Below are positions 16,432-23,810 of a DNA stretch of 64,000 nucleotides, piece after piece. The stretch is taken from positions 1,798,001 through 1,862,000 of the forward strand of contig NZ_LR134289.1 of NCBI RefSeq assembly GCF_900636535.1, in the 5' to 3' direction. A program made the position numbers and the translations under genes. The DNA comes from Chryseobacterium gleum. Lineage in GTDB: Bacteria; Bacteroidota; Bacteroidia; Flavobacteriales; Weeksellaceae. Position 1 is the stretch's first letter. Each line of letters begins with the position of its first letter. A model generated the notes under the pieces. It was not told the DNA's origin. It saw only the letters and a list, made by a program, of their open reading frames with translations, and did no database searches.

Positions 16432-18929
16432 CAGTTTTTCTGTGCAGATAAAAAGTTAAAAAATAAACGTGCCGCACCAACATTTCCCGCAGGCAGCTGC
16501 CTGAAAAACGCCAGCGGTGTATAGATAAAATTACCCTTTCCGTATCTGGCATATAAAGTAGAACCTTTCAGCGGCTCTTCATCTGTATCATGCATTTCAA
16601 AAAGCGGTTCATACGCTGCATCCCATTGAGCAGGGAAATAGGCGCCACGCTCCTGTACCCAGCCTTTAAAATCATCAGCAGTAATTTTGTTCGGGAAGTT
16701 CAGTAATTTATGATTTGGATTCAAAAACGTAACCGTTGCATTTTCTTCGGTAACACGCTTATTGGCAATACTGAAATTATACATTCCCAATTGGTCAACG
16801 GTTGTATCCTGGTTGGTGTTGTACTGCATCACCAGATTACCTCCTTCTTTCACATAAGAATATAAAAAAGGCATCCAGCGGCCCAGCTTCTTCTCTGTGT
16901 TATTGGCACGAACACCAAGCACAATGGCGTCATATTGTGACAGTTTGTTTTGATTGCTGCCGGATGCATCTGTATTGCCATAAAAGTCTCCGTCTTTCAA
17001 CACCTCTACCTGAACGCCTGCAATGCGCAGGAACTCAGGAATAAAATCGCCTGCACCTTCTATGTAACCCACTTTTTTAATCTTTGCCTGAATATCCCCT
17101 TTCATTACGGTTACCATTGCAGGGGCAAAATACTGTAAGGAAGGCAAATGCGGATACTGGATTAATACCTGCTTTTTATTATAAGTTACTCCATCTGCAA
17201 CAAAGTTGGCATCCAATTGCAAACGGGATGAGTTTATTGAAGCAAGCCTAGATTTCGGGATAACGTAGTCAACGGTAAAATCTTTTCCATTGAAAGAGTT
17301 TACATCGGTGCCTCCTAACTTTTCTCCGTTATACATAAGGTTTAAGTTACCTTTACCCAACTGTTTATCAGAATTAACTTTAAGATGTAAGCTCAAATGC
17401 AAATCTTCATTTTCTTTAACAAGATAAAGCGGTTGCGTGAATTTCAGTTCCACAGCAGGAACAATGCGCAAGGCTTCCACCACATCACCGCGTACCGGGT
17501 CTAATTTCTTGAAAGATAATGGAAGCTTAACCTGAAACTTTTCCGAACCTATTTTTAAACCAACCAAAACATTCAGTGGTGATTCTGCTTCAGGTAAACC
17601 GATCAGTGTTTCATCCGGAACAGAGAAAGTTGCCGCATTCGCAGGTGGTTTTGCCAGCCAGTAAGGTTCTGTAAGGGCTGCATCCGTAGGAATCTGAATG
17701 TCATGCTGAATGGTAATCAGAGAATCTTTTGATAATAGCCTGTTCAAGCTTTCTGATTGATTTAACCATTTAACATTCTCTAAAACGACAGGATCTGCTG
17801 ACCTTGAAATCAGATTTAACCGGAAATTATAATGATCCCCGGCAACTGCTTCAGCCTGATTGGTAGCTACCTCACCCATAAACCCGGCACAGCTTAAAAT
17901 AATATGGTCAAGAGATTTAATTTTATCTTTTTTCAGGTCTGAATCCTTCAGCATCATTATCTTTTTTCGCAAAGCAAGTAACGCAGGCAGGCTCTGTTCA
18001 GGAGTATTAAAATTGAAAGCGGTAATAATTTGATCCAGTGCCTTGTCAATATCAGCATTTCCCTGTGAAGTCCAGGTTTTAGTTACTCCGTCAAAAAGCG
18101 TTGTTTTTGCAGGTTCGCCAACAACATGTGAAAAATATTCAGTTCTGATGCCGGCTACAGACTGCGTTCCTGCACCCTGGCTTTTATGTAAGCTTCTGCT
18201 TAATCCGGCCAGTTCACCATATCCCATTCCCAGTTGCGCATCATATTGCCCAACGGTAACCTTCAATTGATTTTCAGCAGTTGTATTGACTCCGCCAAAG
18301 CGGAAGGTATTCCACAATACACGTTTTGGCTGCCATACATTCACATATTTCAGCTGATCCGGGAAAGCGTTTTTATCGCCTGCCAGCTTAAAAGCTTTTT
18401 CTGCCACCACCGCCGAAGCCGCATGCTGTCCGTGACCCGCCGCCGCAGTAGGAGGAAAACGGCAAATAATAACATCCGGACGGAATTGACGGATTACCCA
18501 GACTACATCTGCCGTAATACTGTCTGCATTCCATTGTTTAAAAGTATCCGTTGTATTTTTGGAAAATCCGAAATCAATTGCACGGGTAAAAAACTGCTGA
18601 GCACCATCTAATTTTCTTGCTTCCAAAAGCTCATGTGTTCTGATTAACCCCAAGGCTGCCCCCTGCTCTGTGCCCAATAAATTCTGTCCGCCATCTCCTC
18701 TGGTTAAAGACAGATAGCCTGTTTCAACATTCTGATCGTTGATTAACCAGGAGAGCAATCCTGTATTTTCATCATCAGGATGTGCCGCAAGGTATAAGAC
18801 TTTGGGAAGATGTTTAAGGGTTTTGAGGTCGCGGTAAATTTCAGATGATTTTAAAGGCCGGATCTGCTGGGCAGAACAAAAAACCGTATAAAATCCAAGG
18901 ATAAATACAGTGCTTACTTTTTTGAACAT
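16431..18929 (-). CDS. secreted PIG-L (LmbE-like) deacetylase with C-terminal GATase-like domain
   Basis: The 832 residues start with a signal peptide ending TVFCSAQ. The zinc-dependent N-deacetylase motif AHPDDE is at residues 49-54, with a later His in AAAGHGQHAASAVVAE. The middle is beta-rich. The last about 200 residues (YDAIVLGVRANNTEKKLGRWMPFLYSYVKEGGNLVMQYN) look like the class I glutamine-amidotransferase-like fold seen at the end of long Bacteroidota PIG-L proteins. Removal of N-acetyl groups from a sugar or sugar-like substrate is expected. It is the first gene of the coupled unit with the small peptide and symporter. Confidence 0.88.
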   Translation of the reverse strand: MFKKVSTVFILGFYTVFCSAQQIRPLKSSEIYRDLKTLKHLPKVLYLAAHPDDENTGLLSWLINDQNVETGYLSLTRGDGGQNLLGTEQGAALGLIRTHELLEARKLDGAQQFFTRAIDFGFSKNTTDTFKQWNADSITADVVWVIRQFRPDVIICRFPPTAAAGHGQHAASAVVAEKAFKLAGDKNAFPDQLKYVNVWQPKRVLWNTFRFGGVNTTAENQLKVTVGQYDAQLGMGYGELAGLSRSLHKSQGAGTQSVAGIRTEYFSHVVGEPAKTTLFDGVTKTWTSQGNADIDKALDQIITAFNFNTPEQSLPALLALRKKIMMLKDSDLKKDKIKSLDHIILSCAGFMGEVATNQAEAVAGDHYNFRLNLISRSADPVVLENVKWLNQSESLNRLLSKDSLITIQHDIQIPTDAALTEPYWLAKPPANAATFSVPDETLIGLPEAESPLNVLVGLKIGSEKFQVKLPLSFKKLDPVRGDVVEALRIVPAVELKFTQPLYLVKENEDLHLSLHLKVNSDKQLGKGNLNLMYNGEKLGGTDVNSFNGKDFTVDYVIPKSRLASINSSRLQLDANFVADGVTYNKKQVLIQYPHLPSLQYFAPAMVTVMKGDIQAKIKKVGYIEGAGDFIPEFLRIAGVQVEVLKDGDFYGNTDASGSNQNKLSQYDAIVLGVRANNTEKKLGRWMPFLYSYVKEGGNLVMQYNTNQDTTVDQLGMYNFSIANKRVTEENATVTFLNPNHKLLNFPNKITADDFKGWVQERGAYFPAQWDAAYEPLFEMHDTDEEPLKGSTLYARYGKGNFIYTPLAFFRQLPAGNVGAARLFFNFLSAQKN

Positions 18930-18948
18930 TTAGTTTTACTTTGCGGAA

Positions 18949-18956
18949 CAAATATA
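18949..18956 (-). promoter_or_regulatory. TAnnTTTG -7 element for the deacetylase-symporter unit
   Basis: TATATTTG on the minus strand lies 19 bp before the PIG-L start codon, with correct spacing for a short untranslated leader. Confidence 0.6.
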
Positions 18957-19374
18957 AGTAAATCATCTTTCTTTCAAAATTAAAAGAACCAGACTGTGAA
19001 TTTCACAAAAAACGGTTTAAATTTTTCATTAAATCACAAAGGTCACAAGAATTTTATTTTTTTAAATACTTTATACACTTTAGAAAGCAGGAGTAACTGC
19101 CGCGCGAAAGTTCACATAAGATGAACATCTTTGTTTTTCAACGAAATTTAAGAATACTTCTAATATGTAAAGCATATAAGGTCAATAACTTAAATATCTG
19201 TAACTTCAGCTAAACAATGAGGTTAATTTACTCCTTTGCTCTCTTACAATGAAAATATTAAAAAGATAAAATCTTTAGGCAAGAAATGCCTACAACAATG
19301 AAACATAATATGAATAATTAGTTAATTTTTATCAATTACAAGGGCGTTTTTTTTTATTTTTCATAAAAAAAAGT
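18957..19374. other. gene-free AT-rich gap between divergent genes
   Basis: No gene or RNA is recognisable. The segment is AT-rich, with a run of T near 19350, and separates the PIG-L promoter from the promoter of the surface-protein gene. Confidence 0.4.
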
Positions 19375-19382
19375 TATATTTG
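19375..19382 (+). promoter_or_regulatory. TAnnTTTG -7 element
   Basis: TATATTTG lies 23 bp before the start codon of the 405-residue secreted protein and matches the Bacteroidota consensus. Confidence 0.6.
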
Positions 19383-19405
19383 ACTTAACCCAATAACACC
19401 TTTAT

Positions 19406-20623
19406 ATGAAAACAAAATTTACACAGCTAACTGCTATTCTCGTTTCAGGGCTTTCATTTGCACAAGTAGGTATTAATACAACCTCGCCCAAAACAACATT
19501 GGATGTATCTGCTACAAGGGATACTTCAGGAGTGATTACGAATAACACACAAACATTCGGATTACAGGCGCCAAGGCTTACCAGAGCTGAGCTTACAGCC
19601 AATACTGCTACGTATGGAAGCAATCAGACCGGAGCATTAATTTATATTACAGACATCACCGGCGGAGATACCGCAGGACAGCGTGTCAATATTACTGCGA
19701 TGGGCTATTATTATTTTGACGGAACCGTATGGCAAAGACTTACACAGGCCACCAATGCTGTCGCTCCGGCAATTTCTGCATTACAATGTACTACAGCTTA
19801 TTTAAGTCCTTCTACCTATAGTCCCGGTACTCCTTTCACCGGAAACCTGAGGGTTACTTATAACGGAGGAAACGGTGGTGCATACAATTCAGGAACTCCT
19901 TTTACCATCAACGGACTGACTTTCCAGCTAAGACCCGGAACTTTAGAGTTTGGTGATGGAGAACTGGTATTCTCAGTAAGCGGAACTCCTACTACTGCTA
20001 ATGACATGACTATTCCTATGACCAACAGTACGGTTTCTTTCCTAACAGCAGCGCAAAACTGTACCGCTACAGTGGGAAACAGCAGCCGTGCAGACATTAC
20101 ACCTGTTGCTGTAATGGGATATCCTACCCTTACCACCGATGCCAACGGTAAACAAGCGTATACCTTACCTCTTGCAACCCCGGACGGTAAGTATTCCATC
20201 AGGGTAATATTTGATACCACCAGTGGTACAACCGCTGCTATTCCTAATGTACAACTGTATAATAATACAGGATCCACCGTTAATCTGTACTGGAATTATA
20301 ACACCGAATATGGCGGTTATATTGGTTCAGCAGTAACCACAAATAATATTACTTCAGGAGTATGGGGTGGTATGGCAGATTCATCAACTTCCTGGGTTCC
20401 TCAGGGTACAGGAGCAATAGGAAGTGCCTACTGGGGGAATGTAGGGATTATAGACGGATCTGGAGGCGGACCTGAGCACAGAAGATACACCTGGATAGAC
20501 AGCAACCCTTCTTCAAAAACGGCTTATACCGCAACCATTATGGTAGGAGCTCCTACTTCAGGCAGTGCCCAGCCCAACCTTTCCAAAGTATACATAAAAA
20601 TAGAGCAGGTAAAAGCTCAATAA
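19406..20623 (+). CDS. secreted beta-rich surface protein (405 aa), function unknown
   Basis: A signal peptide (LVSGLSFAQ) is followed by VGINTTSPKTTLDVSAT, an opening shared with another secreted protein in this window (starting at 59051). The next segment (TFGLQAPRLTRAEL...GALIYITD...YYYFDGTVWQRL) resembles the neck of trimeric tail-fibre-like proteins common in Chryseobacterium. The rest is rich in Thr, Ser, Gly and Asn, typical of extracellular beta structure. There is no recognisable C-terminal sorting domain of the Type IX system; the chain ends KVYIKIEQVKAQ. A receptor-binding or adhesive role is only a guess. Confidence 0.7.
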   Translation: MKTKFTQLTAILVSGLSFAQVGINTTSPKTTLDVSATRDTSGVITNNTQTFGLQAPRLTRAELTANTATYGSNQTGALIYITDITGGDTAGQRVNITAMGYYYFDGTVWQRLTQATNAVAPAISALQCTTAYLSPSTYSPGTPFTGNLRVTYNGGNGGAYNSGTPFTINGLTFQLRPGTLEFGDGELVFSVSGTPTTANDMTIPMTNSTVSFLTAAQNCTATVGNSSRADITPVAVMGYPTLTTDANGKQAYTLPLATPDGKYSIRVIFDTTSGTTAAIPNVQLYNNTGSTVNLYWNYNTEYGGYIGSAVTTNNITSGVWGGMADSSTSWVPQGTGAIGSAYWGNVGIIDGSGGGPEHRRYTWIDSNPSSKTAYTATIMVGAPTSGSAQPNLSKVYIKIEQVKAQ

Positions 20624-20626
20624 TAT

Positions 20627-20675
20627 AAAAGCCTGTCTCAACAGTGAAAAAACCTGGGTTTTGAGACAGGCTTTT
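20627..20675 (+). terminator. intrinsic terminator of the surface-protein gene
   Basis: The long stem AAAAGCCTGTCTCAA / TTGAGACAGGCTTTT encloses a 19-base loop, directly after the stop codon. The first palindromic array begins just downstream. Confidence 0.85.
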
Positions 20676-20732
20676 AAATAGAAACTTTGCGTTGTATTTC
20701 AGGAATCTATAAATCATTTTTGATAAAAAGTG

Positions 20733-21890
20733 TAACGCAAAGTTTCTGTTTATAATTCCGTTTTATTTTAAGTGGGCAAAGCAATGCAACTTTGTCGCTG
20801 ATGAAGCGGCATGCTTATCCATAAGCTTCAACGAATCAACGAAGTTGATTTTTTTCTTTTCTCCCTTACAATCAACAGTTAAAAAATGAAATCTTTGCGT
20901 CTGAAAAAATATCATCAGTTTGTATGTTAAATTATTCCTGATTAAAAAGATGAACGCAAAGTTTCTATTTATAATTCCGTTTTATTTAAGCAGGCAAAGC
21001 AATGCGACTTTGTCGCTGATGAAGCGGCATGCTTATCCATAAGCTTCAACGAATCAACGAAGTTGATTCTTTTCTTTTCTCCCTTACAATCAACAGCTAA
21101 AAAAATGAAATCTTTGTGACTGAAAAAAATATCATCAGTTTGTATTTTAAATTATTCCTGATTTAAAAGATGAACGCAAAGTTTCTGTTTATAATTCCGT
21201 TTCATTTTAAGTAAGCAAAGCAATGCGACTTTGTCGCTGATGAAGTGGCATGCTTATCCATATGCTTCAGCGAATCAACGAAGTTGATTCTTTCCTTTGC
21301 TCCCTTACAATCAACAGTTAAAAAATGAAATCTTTGCGTCTGAAAAAAATATCATCAATTTGCATGTTAAATTATTCCTGATTTAAAAGATGAACGCAAA
21401 GTTTCTGTTGATAATTCCGTTTTATTTTAAGTGGGCAAAGCAATGCGACTTTGTCGCTGATGAAGCGGCATGCTTATCCATATGCTTCAGCGAATCAACG
21501 AAGTTGATTCTTTTCTTTTCTCCCTTAGAATCAACAATTAAAAAATGAAATCTTTGCGTCTGAAAAAAATATCATCAGTTTGTATTTTAAATTATTCCTG
21601 ATTTAAAAGATGAACGCAAAGTTTCTATTTATAATTCCTTTTTATTTTAAGTGGGCAAAGCAATGCGACTTTGTCGCTGATGAAGCGGCATGCTTATCCA
21701 TAAGCTTCAGCGAATCAACTTCGTTGATTCTTTTCTTTTCTCCCTTAGAATCAACAGTTAAAAAATGAAATCTTTGCGTCTGAAAAAAAATATCATCAAT
21801 TTGTATTTTAAATTATTCCTGATTAAAAAGATGAACGCAAAGTTTCTATTATTAACTTCGTTTTATTTAAAAGGGCGAAGTTTAATTTCT
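20733..21890. repeat. array 1: five tandem copies plus a truncated sixth of a nested palindromic element
   Basis: Five units start with AACGCAAAG at 20733, 20953, 21173, 21393 and 21613, a regular 220-bp period. A sixth begins at 21834 and degenerates. Each unit has an element of about 167 bp bounded by the inverted ends ACGCAAAGTTTC and GAAATCTTTGCGT, then a spacer of about 53 bp. Inside lie a second inverted pair (GGGCAAAG / CTTTGCTCCC, best kept in the third copy) and three small hairpins: GCGAC-TTT-GTCGC, GCTT-ATCCAT-AAGC, and ATCAAC-GAA-GTTGAT. The units carry no consistent open frame. The same element forms array 2 with other spacers. Confidence 0.9.
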
Positions 21891-22071
21891 TCTTATAATT
21901 CTTTGAACCATTAAGATTTTTTAAGCCGTTAAGAATATAGCTAAAGCTATTGATAAAACGGTCTTCTTCATTCATCAAAGATGAATCTTAACTTATCTTA
22001 TCCTCTTCATTTTCCTTAATGGTTTAAATGCTATAGGTAATATGTCATTTCCTATGTTTTGCACTTGTCCC

Positions 22072-22614
22072 CTATTCTGAAATAGTGTCAGCCCTCTTTT
22101 TTTCCTTCTTTCTCTGAAGAATAAGGTGCGCCGCATCCAGCATTTTCACCGTGTGGATGTAAGGCATTACGATATTTCTTTCCGGCAGATTTTCATAGAC
22201 TCCCATTGAGAAATAGACAATTCCGGACATAAAGTAATCAAATTCTTTGAGGGTGTATGCGCTGAAAGCATTCTTAAAAACCAGCAGAGGATTCCGGTAT
22301 TCCTTTTCTGAAAGCAGGCCAAGAACCCACGGGGAAACCTTTTCCGGCCGTGTATCAACCGTCCATTTTCTGTCCTTCAGCATGAGATATCCTGCCCGGA
22401 TCAATGACCTCATCGACTGATGAAACTGGAAGATCACCGCCGGATCTTCATGGATCCAGCTGTTTCGCTTTACCGCATAATTCGTAATGTTGCTGAGCCT
22501 TTCTTTGGAAACATCCAGCTCATTGAACTGAAAGAAAGTTTCTATCAGCTGCAACCCGGAGTTCTTCTTTTCTGCCCGAAACCGGGGATCGAAGTTTGTT
22601 CTACTTTTTTTCAT
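22072..22614 (-). CDS. hypothetical protein (180 aa)
   Basis: I do not recognise this family. The protein is soluble, basic at both ends, with no signal peptide or membrane segment. It is helical with aromatic patches such as DPAVIFQFHQSMRSLIRAGYL and LKEFDYFMSGIVYFSMG. The base composition is like the core genome and unlike the AT-rich island that starts just upstream. It is divergent from the XRE regulator gene, with a perfect palindrome between the two starts, so it may be controlled from that site. Confidence 0.6.
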   Translation of the reverse strand: MKKSRTNFDPRFRAEKKNSGLQLIETFFQFNELDVSKERLSNITNYAVKRNSWIHEDPAVIFQFHQSMRSLIRAGYLMLKDRKWTVDTRPEKVSPWVLGLLSEKEYRNPLLVFKNAFSAYTLKEFDYFMSGIVYFSMGVYENLPERNIVMPYIHTVKMLDAAHLILQRKKEKKRADTISE

Positions 22615-22649
22615 GTTTGTATTTTTTATAAATGTAAGAAAAGAAATTT

Positions 22650-22673
22650 AATTACGGTCGATCGACCGTAATT
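22650..22673. promoter_or_regulatory. perfect 24-bp palindrome between divergent genes, candidate operator
   Basis: The half site AATTACGGTCGA is followed by its exact reverse complement with no spacer. It is centred 30-50 bp from the starts of both the 180-residue gene and the XRE regulator, the usual place for an autoregulated operator. A run of T follows on the plus strand, but no gene ends here, so a terminator is unlikely. Confidence 0.6.
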
Positions 22674-22702
22674 TTTTATTATTTAATTATTTCATTTGTT
22701 CC

Positions 22703-22936
22703 ATGACAGATATAAACGAAAAAATTTGTTCATACATTACAAAGAAATGGTTGATACCTTGGCTTCAGGAAGGCAAGTCACAAAATTCTTTTGCCAAAAA
22801 TCATGGTGTGGAAGAAAGTACCATTAGAAAAATTAAAAGTGAAGAAACATACAGAATACCCGTTGAAACACTTTTTAAAATATGTGAAGCAAGAAAAATT
22901 AGTTTATCTGATTTCTTTAAACTTATAAATGAATAA
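22703..22936 (+). CDS. small XRE-type helix-turn-helix regulator
   Basis: The 77-residue protein is almost entirely a helix-turn-helix: SQNSFAKNHGVEESTIRKIKS holds helices two and three, and the C-terminal half (IPVETLFKICEARKISLSDFFKLI) is the usual XRE tail. It is the first gene of an AT-rich block that includes hamA and hamB, and may control that block. The perfect palindrome 30 bp upstream is a likely binding site. The 175 bp between it and hamA leave room for a separate promoter. Confidence 0.8.
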   Translation: MTDINEKICSYITKKWLIPWLQEGKSQNSFAKNHGVEESTIRKIKSEETYRIPVETLFKICEARKISLSDFFKLINE

Positions 22937-23111
22937 TCCTGACGAAAGTTGGGGTTTTTTTGTGATAAGATTTCGGAGAGATTCCGTAGAAATACTGAAT
23001 TAAAATTTGGAAGTACTTTTTATTTTTACTGTTTACGGAAAACCATAAACTGTGTTAACAAAAGTTTTATAGATTTGTGGATTATCTATAAATGATGAAA
23101 AACTAATTACT

Positions 23112-23810
23112 ATGACCATTGACCATATTGATAATAAAACTCTTGAAAAACTACCTAGTGATTCAAGCTGTAATATCCATTGTCTTCACGTAAAAATTAA
23201 TGATATCAAACCCATTATTAAGGAAATTGAAGCAGACATATCCGATACAAGTTGGATTAATGATTTAGACGAACTTTCCAAAAAAGTTTTTAAAGCAAAT
23301 GCTGAAAAAACTATTAATAAGATTGTAAATGATATAATTGCAAAGGTAGATTCCAATATAAATACAGATATTGGAGAATACATTGTTTCATATTCGGCAC
23401 AACATTCATTAGAAATAAACTTTTCTCATAAAAAGATACCACTTGCAGAACTTTTAAAGGAAAAAATTTCAGGAAATCCAGGATTTGATTTTCATAGTAT
23501 TAGTTCAACTAATTATTTGATTTTTGGAGAAGCTAAATTCAGCATTGATTCTACACCTCGATCTGACGCACTTGAACAAATAGAAAAGTTTATTGGTGAT
23601 AAAGATAATGGAGAATTATTTTGGCTACAGCCATTTTTAGATGAACAAACAAAAACAAATATAATCAATGATGAAAAAGGGTATGCCGCTGCTTTTTCAT
23701 TTAATGGTAATAGTATTATTAAAATCTTAAATAATGCTCTTGAATCCTCACCAATTAAAAAGATTATTCAAAATAAAGAATTGTATTTAATAGCTGTAGA
23801 ACTATGTTAG
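23112..23810 (+). CDS. hamA: HamA-like DUF1837 nuclease of a Hachiman-type defence system
   Basis: The 232-residue protein has the DUF1837 pattern with a PD-(D/E)xK-like nuclease core: D126 in GFDFHSI, then YLIFGEAKFS with E140 and K142, followed by a helix DALEQIEKFIGD. In Hachiman systems HamA is the nuclease effector held by the helicase HamB, and released or activated when phage damage or unusual DNA ends are sensed. It overlaps the helicase gene by 7 bp. The related AbpAB pair has the same two-domain architecture, so that name is the main alternative. The whole segment is AT-richer than the core genes, suggesting transfer. Confidence 0.75.
   Translation: MTIDHIDNKTLEKLPSDSSCNIHCLHVKINDIKPIIKEIEADISDTSWINDLDELSKKVFKANAEKTINKIVNDIIAKVDSNINTDIGEYIVSYSAQHSLEINFSHKKIPLAELLKEKISGNPGFDFHSISSTNYLIFGEAKFSIDSTPRSDALEQIEKFIGDKDNGELFWLQPFLDEQTKTNIINDEKGYAAAFSFNGNSIIKILNNALESSPIKKIIQNKELYLIAVELC

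Noticed and set aside
19858..20277. Long antisense open frame inside the 405-residue surface-protein gene
   Set aside because: It follows the codon bias of the Thr-rich sense gene. It has no promoter, no start context and no family resemblance.
20733..21890. CRISPR array
   Set aside because: The repeating unit is 220 bp, with conserved spacers and no short identical repeats separated by unique spacers. No cas gene is near.
22650..22673. Intrinsic terminator
   Set aside because: The palindrome is followed by T on the plus strand, but no plus-strand gene ends upstream of it; both neighbours start from this gap.
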